Positions 56,588 to 64,000 of a stretch of DNA of 64,000 nucleotides are shown piece by piece (the first letter of the stretch is position 1; every line of letters begins with the position of its first letter). Position numbers and translations under genes: made by a program. The stretch is from Microbacterium testaceum (lineage in GTDB: Bacteria; Actinomycetota; Actinomycetes; Actinomycetales; Microbacteriaceae): assembly GCF_020781835.1 (NCBI RefSeq), contig NZ_JAJGNJ010000006.1:62001-126000 (forward strand), read 5' to 3'. The notes beneath the pieces were generated by a model that worked only from the letters and a program-made list of their open reading frames with translations, searched no databases and was not told where the DNA came from.

Positions 56588-57748
56588 TCAGTGCATCGAC
56601 ACGACGACGGCCGTGACGTCGTCCTCGACCGGATGCCGGGAGACCCGGACCGACAGCTCACGGAAGAACCCGTCCGCGTCCGCGGCCCGACGCACCTCCT
56701 CGCCGATCAGCCGAAGGCTCTCGAGCGTGGAGTCATAGGCATCCAGCGCCCCATCCGACACACTCACGATGAGATCGCCGCGGCCGACCTCGACGGACCC
56801 CGCCTCCCACGGCAGGTCCGCCGGCCGAAGGCCCAAAGGCAGGTTCCGCGAACGCAACCGCTCGCTGGTGCCGTCGGCGCGCAGGAGCAGCGTCAGTCCA
56901 TGACCGGCGTCGACGAAGTCCACTCGGCCCGTAGCGGTGTCGATCACCGCGTGGAAGAGCGTGGCGAACGTGTCGCGGTACCCCCCGGCGTCCCTCGCCT
57001 CCTCCTCGACCGAGCGCACCGCCTCGAGCGGGTCGAGATCGCGACGCGACTGCAGCGCCGCGAGGAGCTCGTCGGCGACGGCTCCCGCGTGCTCGCCCTT
57101 GCCCATCACATCGGCCAGGGTCACCACGACCCGGCCGCCGAACCGCTGCCAGCCGCTGCGGTCTCCGCTGACCACGCCGTGCGGGATCGCCAGGGCGGCC
57201 AGCCGCAACTCGTCGCCGATCAGACTGTCACCCCGCGGGGAGAGGGGCACCGCCGATGCCGCGTCCTCGACGACCGGCTCGGCCTCCCGCACCTCGGCCT
57301 GAGCCCACTGCCCGAGTCGCTCGAGGGCGACACGCTGGGCGGCATCCAGGTGACGGGCGTCTCCGTCCAGCAGACACAGGGTCGCGACGGCTGCCCCGTC
57401 GGAGGAACGCAGCGGGATTCCCGCGTAGAAGCGCATGCCGTAGTGCGTCACGGCGCCGATATCGCGATAGCGGGGATCCGCCGCCGCGTCGTCGATCTCG
57501 AGGATGCCGTCCTGGGCGATGGTCTCGCCGCAGAACACGTCGCTCGTCCCCGAGTACCCGAACCTCGGACCGCCCGGCTGCCCTTTGGTGTAGATCTCGT
57601 CGCTGCCGACGACGTTGACGAGGGCGTAATCGACGTCGAACATCTCCTGCGCCACCCGGGTGATGCGGTCGAAGCGCTCGTCAGGGGCAGATCCCCACAG
57701 CCCCGTGCGATCGACGACCTCGCGTCCGGAAGTGGGGGATGGAGTCAT
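56588..57748 (-). CDS. GAF-domain PP2C-type (SpoIIE/RsbU-like) serine phosphatase
   Basis: 386 residues. The N-terminal GAF domain (about 15-165; EMFDVDYALVNVVGSDEIYTKG, then CGETIAQDG and FYAGIPLRSSDGAAVATLCL) is followed by a SpoIIE PP2C domain (about 190-386) with metal-binding aspartates in VVTLADVMGKGEHAGAVADELLAAL, DFVDAGHGLTLLLR and IVSVSDGALDAYD. It likely dephosphorylates the STAS protein of the converging operon in response to a small ligand or redox signal sensed by GAF. The ATG at 57748 is chosen; the frame opens 54 bp further upstream. Confidence 0.92.
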   Translation of the reverse strand: MTPSPTSGREVVDRTGLWGSAPDERFDRITRVAQEMFDVDYALVNVVGSDEIYTKGQPGGPRFGYSGTSDVFCGETIAQDGILEIDDAAADPRYRDIGAVTHYGMRFYAGIPLRSSDGAAVATLCLLDGDARHLDAAQRVALERLGQWAQAEVREAEPVVEDAASAVPLSPRGDSLIGDELRLAALAIPHGVVSGDRSGWQRFGGRVVVTLADVMGKGEHAGAVADELLAALQSRRDLDPLEAVRSVEEEARDAGGYRDTFATLFHAVIDTATGRVDFVDAGHGLTLLLRADGTSERLRSRNLPLGLRPADLPWEAGSVEVGRGDLIVSVSDGALDAYDSTLESLRLIGEEVRRAADADGFFRELSVRVSRHPVEDDVTAVVVSMH

Positions 57749-57904
57749 GGCGTTCGGCCTCCGTCTCGCTGCAGCCCCCGCCACGTCCCGGCGGGGCGAC
57801 ACTTCGAGCGTACCGACGCCGGACAGGGCGAGGGCGGGTACGGCCGCAGCGCGCCAGCCCGGAACGGGTCGACTGCGCGCGGCGGCCAGTTCACGCCGCT
57901 GCGA

Positions 57905-58936
57905 TCACTCCGCGGCGTCCTCGCCGACACGGATGAGCACCTTGCCGGTCACGCCGGCCTCTACCGCGTCGTGCGCGGCGGCGGTCTCCTCCAGGCGGAA
58001 CCACGTCAGCGGAAGCCCCGCGTCCTCGCCCACCGGCAGCGCGCCGTCTGCGACCGCCGCGGACACGTCCTCCGCCGCCGCGTGGAGCGCCTCGTCGCCC
58101 ACGGTGTAGAGCAGGAGCCCCTGCCACCGCACGTTCTTGGCGAAACTCTCTCGCACCGCGGCGGTGAACGCGTCGCCGCCGTTGTCGGCGTAGTACCCGA
58201 TGGACCCGTGGTTGGCGATGACCTCGACGTCGAGGCCGGCGTTCTCGGCGATCGCGACCTCGACGATGTGGTCGACGCCGTCGGGCGCGATCGAGCGGAT
58301 GCCATCGGCGAGACCCGCATCCGGGTAGCGCACCACGTGGTGGGCACCGGCCGCGCGGGCGAGCTCCTCCTTCTCGGCGCTGCTGACGGTGGCGATCACG
58401 GTGGCCCCCGCCCACACGGCGAGCTGGATCGCGGCGTGGCCCACCGCACCGGCCCCGCCCTGCACCAGGACGACGCGTCCGCTCAATGCCCCGGGCGAGA
58501 GACGCGCGGGACCGAACTCGTGGACGGTGAGTGCGCGATGTGCCGTCATCGCGGGGACGCCGAGGCTCGCACCGAGCGCGAACGACGCGGCGTCGTCCAG
58601 CGGTACCGCTCGAGCCGCGGGCACGACCGCGTACTCTGCGGCGGTACCGGTCGGACGCTGGTGAGCCGCGAGATAGACCCACACGCGGTCACCGACCGCC
58701 AAACCCTCCACGCCTTCGCCGAGGGCATCCACGATTCCAGCCCCGTCCTGGTCGGGGGTCACCTCGTCGGCGACGAGCGCACGCCCGACCGAGGCGCGGG
58801 CTTTCCAGTCGGTCGGGTTGACGCCCGACGCGACGACGCGCACGCGCACCTCACCCGGGGCCGGTTCGGGGATGCCGCGCTCCACGAGCGAGAGGACGGA
58901 CGAGTCGCCGGGAGCGGAGTAGACGATGGCCTTCAT
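57905..58936 (-). CDS. Zinc-independent quinone/alkenal reductase (MDR superfamily)
   Basis: 343 residues. N-terminal GroES-like fold (MKAIVYSAPGDSSVLSL, then RVVASGVNPTDWKAR) and Rossmann domain with VLVQGGAGAVGHAAIQLAVW. No zinc-ligand cysteines are seen, which fits the NADPH:quinone reductase group. ATG 58936 is chosen, where the family core starts; the frame opens 69 bp further. Confidence 0.93.
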   Translation of the reverse strand: MKAIVYSAPGDSSVLSLVERGIPEPAPGEVRVRVVASGVNPTDWKARASVGRALVADEVTPDQDGAGIVDALGEGVEGLAVGDRVWVYLAAHQRPTGTAAEYAVVPAARAVPLDDAASFALGASLGVPAMTAHRALTVHEFGPARLSPGALSGRVVLVQGGAGAVGHAAIQLAVWAGATVIATVSSAEKEELARAAGAHHVVRYPDAGLADGIRSIAPDGVDHIVEVAIAENAGLDVEVIANHGSIGYYADNGGDAFTAAVRESFAKNVRWQGLLLYTVGDEALHAAAEDVSAAVADGALPVGEDAGLPLTWFRLEETAAAHDAVEAGVTGKVLIRVGEDAAE

Positions 58937-59063
58937 ACCGGTGCCAAGCCGGCGACTCTCGCGGGCATTCCCGCGACACGCCCCCACCGCCGAGTGACCG
59001 CTCACCGGTTGACGGGCGGTTCACATCGAGCGGCGGCCGCGCGGCCCTAGAATGAGGGCACTC

Positions 59064-59145
59064 GCGGGAGTGGTGAAACCGGCAGACACGCAGGATTTAG
59101 GTTCCTGTGCCTTCGGGCGTGGGGGTTCAAGTCCCCCCTTCCGCA
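59064..59145 (+). tRNA. tRNA-Leu (UAG)
   Basis: An 82-nt class II tRNA. Acceptor GCGGGAG/CTTCCGC, anticodon stem CAGGA/TCCTG with loop TTTAGGT (anticodon TAG), a variable arm GTGCCTTCGGGCGT, T arm GGGGGTTCAAGTCCCCC, discriminator A. CCA is not encoded. Confidence 0.95.
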
Positions 59146-59191
59146 CGGATACCTCTCCATTGCCTCGACTCTCACACCCGACGGGACCGAC

Positions 59192-59953
59192 GTGATCCAT
59201 CCCACCGCCCTGCTCCCGTGGCTCGACCCGGCGACCATCATCACCAACTCTCAGCCGTGGGCTCTGCTGGTCGTGTGCTTCATCATCTTCGCCGAGACGG
59301 GTCTGCTGATCGGGTTCCTCCTCCCGGGGGACACCCTGCTGATCATGGCCGGGCTGCTCTCGCACTCGACGCCCGCGGCCCCGAACGGCGTCTTCGGCCT
59401 CAACGCGTGGTTCGTGGCGCTCGCGATCGGCATCGCCGCCTTCATCGGCGGAGAAGTCGGATACTTCATCGGCCACAAGGCCGGACCGTCCATCTTCGAG
59501 CGCAAGGAGTCCGGCATCTTCAGCCGGAAGAACGTCGAGCGCACCAACGCCTTCTTCGAGCGGTTCGGGGGGATCACCGTCATCCTCGCCCGCTTCGTGC
59601 CGGTCGTGCGCACCTTCGCGCCGATCGCCGCCGGCGTCGGACACATGCCCTGGCGCCGCTACACGCTCTACAACCTCATCGGCGCCATCGTGTGGGGCAT
59701 CGGTCTGACGATGCTCGGCTACGCCGTCGGATACATCCCCTTCGTGCGCGACATCGTCACCGAGTACATCGACGTGATCCTGCTCGCGGCCGTCGCAGGG
59801 ACCGCGATCTTCATCGCCGTGCACTACTTCCGCGAGCGCGCCGCCGCCAAACGCGACGCGGCAGCCGGTCGCGACGAACTGTCGAAGGCCGATTCGCAGG
59901 CCCTCGTGCTGGATCCGGAGACGCTCGAGGACGGCGACCACCGCACGCCGTGA
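59192..59953 (+). CDS. DedA-family membrane protein
   Basis: 253 residues, about five hydrophobic segments. The family signature FAETGLLIGFLLPGDTLLIMAG and FGGITVILARFVPVVRTFAPIAAGVGHM, with conserved Glu, Asp and Arg residues, place it among DedA/SNARE-associated (DUF/VTT) lipid scramblase-like proteins. The start is a GTG; the C-terminus ends in an acidic tail. Convergent with the Ku gene, 9 bp apart. Confidence 0.93.
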   Translation: MIHPTALLPWLDPATIITNSQPWALLVVCFIIFAETGLLIGFLLPGDTLLIMAGLLSHSTPAAPNGVFGLNAWFVALAIGIAAFIGGEVGYFIGHKAGPSIFERKESGIFSRKNVERTNAFFERFGGITVILARFVPVVRTFAPIAAGVGHMPWRRYTLYNLIGAIVWGIGLTMLGYAVGYIPFVRDIVTEYIDVILLAAVAGTAIFIAVHYFRERAAAKRDAAAGRDELSKADSQALVLDPETLEDGDHRTP

Positions 59954-59962
59954 GCGCGGCGA

Positions 59963-60826
59963 CTACGACGCCTTCGACGCTTTCTTCTTCGTCTCCGCCT
60001 TCTTCTTCCCTGCCGGCTGCTCAGGCTTTCCCGACCGGGCGGCCCGGCTGCGCTCGACGCTCGCGCGCAGCGCCTCCATCAGGTCAATGACCTCCCCGCC
60101 GTCGTCGTCGGCATCCTGCTCTCCGAAGGTCGCGGCGGTGTCGATCGCGTCGCCCTGCTCCAGCTTGGCGTCGATGAGCGTCCGCAGCTCGCGCTGATAC
60201 TCGTCGCCGAACTCCTCGGGGTCGAAGTCCTTCGAGAAGCTCTCGACGAGCGACGCCGACATCTCCAGCTCCTTCGCCGAGATGCGCACATCCTCGTCGA
60301 GAGCGGGGAACTCCGCCGCGCGGACCTCGTCGGCCCACAGCAGCGTCTGGAGCACGAGGACGTCGCCGCGCGTGCGCAGCGCGGCCAGCCGTGTCTTCTG
60401 GCGCAGCGAGAAGCGGACGATCGCGGTGCGGTCGGTCTGCTCCAGCGTCTTGCGCAGGAGCACGTAGGCCTTCGGCGACGAGGAGTCGGGCTCGAGGTAG
60501 TACGCCTTGTCGAGCGTGAGCAGATCCACCTGGTCGCTCGGCACGAACTCCACGACCTCGATCTCGCGGCTGCGTTCGCTGGGCAGCGAGGCGAGATCGT
60601 CCTTGGTCAGCACAACGGTCTGCTCACCGTCGTCGTATGCGCGGTCGATGTCCTGGTAGGGCACGACCTCGCCGTCGACCTCGCAGATGCGTTGGTAGCG
60701 GATGCGTCCGCCGTCCTTGTTGTGCACCTGGTGCAGCGGCACGTCGTGATCCTCGGTGGCCGAGTACACCTTGACGGGCACGTTGACCAGGCCGAAGGTC
60801 AGCGCGCCTTTCCAGATCGATCGCAT
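59963..60826 (-). CDS. ku: Ku protein of bacterial non-homologous end joining
   Basis: 287 residues. Ku core: MRSIWKGALTFGLVNVPVKVYSATEDHDV, HQVHNKDGGRIRYQRICEVDG and LWADEVRAAEFPAL. Forms a homodimer ring around broken DNA ends and recruits LigD. The C-terminal tail is Lys-rich (KKKAETKKKASKAS), as in Ku proteins that bind DNA strongly. ATG 60826 is used; the frame runs 186 bp further without similarity. Divergent from ligD, 209 bp away. Confidence 0.97.
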   Translation of the reverse strand: MRSIWKGALTFGLVNVPVKVYSATEDHDVPLHQVHNKDGGRIRYQRICEVDGEVVPYQDIDRAYDDGEQTVVLTKDDLASLPSERSREIEVVEFVPSDQVDLLTLDKAYYLEPDSSSPKAYVLLRKTLEQTDRTAIVRFSLRQKTRLAALRTRGDVLVLQTLLWADEVRAAEFPALDEDVRISAKELEMSASLVESFSKDFDPEEFGDEYQRELRTLIDAKLEQGDAIDTAATFGEQDADDDGGEVIDLMEALRASVERSRAARSGKPEQPAGKKKAETKKKASKAS

Positions 60827-61035
60827 GCCACCAGTGAACACCGGAAGAGGGGTGGATGCCGAGACCCTTGCGTCGCGCCGACCCCGCGTCCTTGTCCCGC
60901 GCTCCGGACTATCGGACGTGATCCCCGGTCCGCGCCACCCATCGGCACCGGGACACCCCGCTACTCCGGAACCCGGCACGAGCGCGCGGCGCAACCCCGC
61001 GGCATCCGTCACCTCCGCCGCTCTACGCTGGGGCG
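60827..61035. promoter_or_regulatory. Divergent ku-ligD intergenic region
   Basis: 209 bp that should hold both promoters. No developmental or stress promoter consensus could be recognized with confidence. Confidence 0.35.
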
Positions 61036-63471
61036 ATGGCGGAGCAGACGGTGCGCATCGACGGCCGCCGGCTACGGCTGTCGAACCTCGACAAGGTGCT
61101 GTACCCCGAGACGGGCACCACGAAGGGCGAGGTGATCGACTACTACACGCGTATCGCGCCGCGGCTCCTCCCCCACGTCCACGGTCGACCCGTCACCCGC
61201 AAACGCTGGCCCGACGGAGTCGGCACCGAGGCCGACCCGGCGGAGCCGTTCTTCGCGAAGGCGCTCGAGCCGGGCGCTCCGGTGTGGGTGCCGCGGCATC
61301 CGATCGATCACTCCTCCGGCGCGAAGGACTACCCCCTCGTCGAGGATCTCCCCACCCTGGTCTACCTCGCCCAAGTGGCGAGCCTGGAGCTGCACGTGCC
61401 GCAGTGGCGGTTCGACGCGGTCGGCACACGGCTCGATCCGGATCGGCTCGTGCTGGACCTCGACCCGGGCCCTGGCGTCGGGCTCGTCGAGTGCGCCGAG
61501 GTCGCGCGCTGGGCGCGCACGATCCTGCTCGACATCGGGCTCGATCCGATGCCGGTCACCAGCGGCAGCAAGGGCATCCACCTGTACGCGCATCTGGATG
61601 GCCGGCAGTCGAGCGACGCCGTCAGCGCCGTGGCGAAAGAGCTGGCGCGGGCGATCGAGGCCGATCACCCCGAACTCGTGGTGAGTCAGATGTCCAAGGC
61701 CGCACGCCCCGGCAAGGTGTTCATCGACTGGAGCCAGAACAACGGCTCGAAGACGACCATCGCGCCATACTCGCTGCGTGGTCGCACCACGCCCACGGTG
61801 GCGGCTCCGCGCACCTGGGAGGAGCTCGACGACCCGGACCTGCGCCATCTGCTGTTCCATGAGGTGCTCGACCGAGCGGACGATCCCCTCGCCGCGATCG
61901 ACCGTGACGACGGCCCGCTGCGCGCCTACATCGCCAAGCGCACCGCCGGCCGCACGCCCGAGCCGGTGCCCGACGCCCCGCACGCCGAGACCGCGGGCGA
62001 CGGTCTCCCCCGTTTCGTGATCCAGGAGCACCACGCCACGCGCCTGCATTGGGACCTGCGACTCGAACGCGACGGCGTGCTCGTCAGCTGGGCCGTGCCG
62101 AAAGGTGTGCCACCCACCTCGCACAAGAACAGCCTCGCCGTCATGACCGAGGACCACCCTATGCAGTACCTCGACTTCGCCGGTGAGATCCCCCGCGGGC
62201 AGTACGGCGCCGGCACGATGACCGTATGGGACACCGGCACCTACGAGCTGGAGAAGTGGCGCGACGATGAAGTCATCGCCACGCTGACGGGCCGACCCGA
62301 CGGCCCGCTCGGTCGAGTCCGTCTCGCGCTCATCCGTACCGAGGGCGCGGGCGATAAGTCGCAGTGGCTGCTGCACCGCATGAAGACGGATGCCGACGGC
62401 CACCCACAGGGCGACGGAGAGGTCGTCGTCCCCCGCGCCGACACCGACCCGCCGTCGTCCCTGGTCGCCGCCGCGGCTCCGCCCGCCGCCCTCGCTTCGG
62501 CCGCGGACCTTCGTCCGATGCTGGCCACCGCCTCGACCTCCGGGATCGCCCGCGCCGCCGCCGAGCGGTGGGGCCGCGAGTGGGTCGAGATGAAGTGGGA
62601 CGGCATCCGGGGGATCGGGATCTGGGACGGACGGCGTCTGCGCCTGCGCTCGCGCAACGGCAACGATCTGACGGCGACCTACCCCGAACTGACCTCGGTG
62701 GACCTGGGGCTCGGTTCCGCGCCCGCCGTGGTCGACGGCGAGATCGTCGCCCTCGACGCGCAGGGACGCCCGAGCTTCCCGCTGCTGCAGAAGCGCATGA
62801 ACCTCGCCCAGGCGCGCGAGATCGCCCACGAGGCCGCGCGGACACCGGTGCACCTGTACCTGTTCGACATCCTGGAGGCCGACGGTCGCGACCTCGGCGG
62901 GCTCCCCCTCGCCGAGCGCCGCGGGGTGCTCGAGAACCTCGCGCACTCGGCCGCGACGGTCGTGGTCGTCCCGCCCGTGTTCGACGACGTCGAGGCGGCG
63001 CTGTCCGCCAGCGCCCGCTTCGGGCTCGAAGGCATCGTCGTCAAGGATCCGGGCGCCCCGTATCGCCGCGGTCAGCGCACCGACCGGTGGCTGAAGGTGA
63101 AGCACTCGCGCACCCAGGAGGTCGTCATCGGCGGCATCCGTCCGGGGAAGGGGAACCGCTCGGGCACCATCGGCTCTCTCCTGGTCGGCGTCCCCTCCGA
63201 CGAGGGACTGCGGTACGCCGGGCGTGTGGGTTCGGGCTTCGGCGAGCAGACGCTCGCGCGGCTCTCCGGTCTGCTCGAGCCGCTCCGGTCGGATGCCGAT
63301 CCCTTCGTCGGCGTGCCGGCCGCCGATGCCCGGGACGCTCTATGGGTGCGCCCCGAACTCGTGGCAGAAGTGGAGTTCGCGGAGTTCACGCCCGGCGGCA
63401 TCCTGCGTCAGGCGCGATGGCGCGGGCTACGGCCCGACAAGGACCCGGCCGACGTCGTCCGCGGGGACTGA
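61036..63471 (+). CDS. ligD: Multifunctional NHEJ DNA ligase LigD (polymerase-phosphoesterase-ligase)
   Basis: 811 residues with domain order Pol-PE-Lig, as in mycobacteria. Polymerase (about 1-300): LVLDLDPGPGVGL with metal-binding aspartates and SGSKGIHLYAHLDG. Phosphoesterase (about 325-470): VIQEHHATRLHWDLRLERDG, then GEIPRGQYGAGTM. ATP-dependent ligase (about 500-811): adenylated lysine in VEMKWDGIRGIG, GEIVALD and EGIVVKDPGAPY. Fills, trims and seals double-strand breaks with Ku. Ends three bases before the converging transporter stop. Confidence 0.97.
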   Translation: MAEQTVRIDGRRLRLSNLDKVLYPETGTTKGEVIDYYTRIAPRLLPHVHGRPVTRKRWPDGVGTEADPAEPFFAKALEPGAPVWVPRHPIDHSSGAKDYPLVEDLPTLVYLAQVASLELHVPQWRFDAVGTRLDPDRLVLDLDPGPGVGLVECAEVARWARTILLDIGLDPMPVTSGSKGIHLYAHLDGRQSSDAVSAVAKELARAIEADHPELVVSQMSKAARPGKVFIDWSQNNGSKTTIAPYSLRGRTTPTVAAPRTWEELDDPDLRHLLFHEVLDRADDPLAAIDRDDGPLRAYIAKRTAGRTPEPVPDAPHAETAGDGLPRFVIQEHHATRLHWDLRLERDGVLVSWAVPKGVPPTSHKNSLAVMTEDHPMQYLDFAGEIPRGQYGAGTMTVWDTGTYELEKWRDDEVIATLTGRPDGPLGRVRLALIRTEGAGDKSQWLLHRMKTDADGHPQGDGEVVVPRADTDPPSSLVAAAAPPAALASAADLRPMLATASTSGIARAAAERWGREWVEMKWDGIRGIGIWDGRRLRLRSRNGNDLTATYPELTSVDLGLGSAPAVVDGEIVALDAQGRPSFPLLQKRMNLAQAREIAHEAARTPVHLYLFDILEADGRDLGGLPLAERRGVLENLAHSAATVVVVPPVFDDVEAALSASARFGLEGIVVKDPGAPYRRGQRTDRWLKVKHSRTQEVVIGGIRPGKGNRSGTIGSLLVGVPSDEGLRYAGRVGSGFGEQTLARLSGLLEPLRSDADPFVGVPAADARDALWVRPELVAEVEFAEFTPGGILRQARWRGLRPDKDPADVVRGD

Positions 63472-63474
63472 GCG

Positions 63475-64000
63475 CTACGCGTGCTGCGCGTCGTGCTCGA
63501 CGTGACCGGCCGGTTCGAGCTGGAACGTGGAGTGCTCGACGTCGAAGTGATCAGCCAGACACGTCTGGAGCGAACCGAGGATACGAGCGGCCCGGCCGTC
63601 CGACAGTGCCGCCTCCTCGACGACGACGTGGGCGCTGAAGACCGGCGCTCCGCGCGTGAGCTGCCACACGTGCACGTCGTGGACATCGACGACCCCGTCG
63701 GCTTCGCGCAGGTGCCGCCGGATCTCCGCCACCTGGACTCCGGTCGGGGCGGACTCGGTGAGCACCGCCATGACCTCGCGCAAGAGCCCGATCGCACGGG
63801 GCACGATCATCACCGCGATGAACAGCGAGGCGATGGCATCCGCCGGGACGAACCCGGTCGTGACGATGACGACCGCCGCCACGATGACGGCCGCCGAACC
63901 GATCAGGTCGCCGAGCACCTCGAGGTATGCGCCGCGCACGTTGATGCTGCGCTTCTGGGCGCGACCGAGCAGCCACATCGACACGGCGTTCGCGAGCAGG
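63475..64000 (-). CDS. Cation diffusion facilitator transporter, C-terminal part (cut by window edge)
   Basis: The frame continues off the right end. The visible 175 residues contain ALTH-type helix residues (LEVLGDLIGSAAVIVAAVVI, then PADAIASLFIAVMI) and the cytoplasmic C-terminal domain (VHDVHVWQLTRGAPVFSAHVVV, ending HDAQHA), typical of CzcD/ZitB zinc, cobalt or cadmium exporters. Metal-binding His/Asp residues of the N-terminal part lie outside. Confidence 0.9.
   Translation of the reverse strand, partial: LLANAVSMWLLGRAQKRSINVRGAYLEVLGDLIGSAAVIVAAVVIVTTGFVPADAIASLFIAVMIVPRAIGLLREVMAVLTESAPTGVQVAEIRRHLREADGVVDVHDVHVWQLTRGAPVFSAHVVVEEAALSDGRAARILGSLQTCLADHFDVEHSTFQLEPAGHVEHDAQHA

Noticed and set aside
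61036..63471. Insertion sequences or transposases
   Set aside because: No transposase domain or terminal repeats were recognized anywhere in the window; the only recombinase is the element integrase.

Overview
The window is very GC-rich, densely packed DNA from an actinobacterium. Tightly overlapping genes (ATGA/GTGA junctions), many GTG starts, the heptamer GGATGCC/GGCATCC scattered everywhere, the prfB-ftsE-ftsX-smpB-ssrA order and Ku/LigD end joining all suggest Microbacteriaceae, most likely Microbacterium. The genus is an inference from sequence style, not a database result.

Bases 1 to about 9943 are one end of an integrated mobile element. A tyrosine integrase and a small excisionase lie next to the 3' end of a tRNA-Gln(CUG) gene. 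Inward from them come a roughly 800-bp gene-free stretch with six imperfect palindromes, a MobF-type conjugative relaxase, an SNF2-family helicase resembling DrmD and, running off the left edge, the N-terminal part of a protein that by position fits the methylase DrmMI. The last two would be the first genes of a class 1 DISARM anti-phage system. The far end of the element is outside the window.

From 9943 to 36600 the DNA is chromosomal: gltX; a divergent LysR / class V aminotransferase pair; a FAH-family hydrolase with an MFS exporter; leuB-ilvE; a TetR-controlled drug exporter; serA; a long same-strand run otsA-otsB-ilvD-ilvB-ilvN-ilvC for trehalose and branched-chain amino acids; a 3-oxoacid CoA-transferase/thiolase operon with a divergent IclR regulator; and a MarR-MFS operon behind an AT-rich palindrome.

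From 36600 to 50360 come a secreted SGNH hydrolase with a Thr-Pro-rich stalk and an LAxTG-like anchor, an alpha/beta hydrolase with a Nudix enzyme, a YihY/BrkB membrane protein, a two-SH3 small protein, tRNA-Lys, hisN with a lipoprotein gene, yaeQ, and the trans-translation and division cluster ssrA (tmRNA), smpB, ftsX, ftsE, prfB.

From 50549 to 57750 is the most unusual chromosomal segment. A membrane family 2 glycosyltransferase, a STAS protein, a HATPase anti-sigma-type kinase and a membrane fusion of a GH26-like glycosidase with an OpgC-like acyltransferase form one operon with overlapping junctions. A GAF-PP2C (SpoIIE/RsbU-like) phosphatase converges on it. This looks like a surface polysaccharide synthase with its own partner-switching control module. 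The window ends with a quinone reductase, tRNA-Leu, a DedA protein, the Ku/LigD pair and the start of a cation diffusion facilitator gene.
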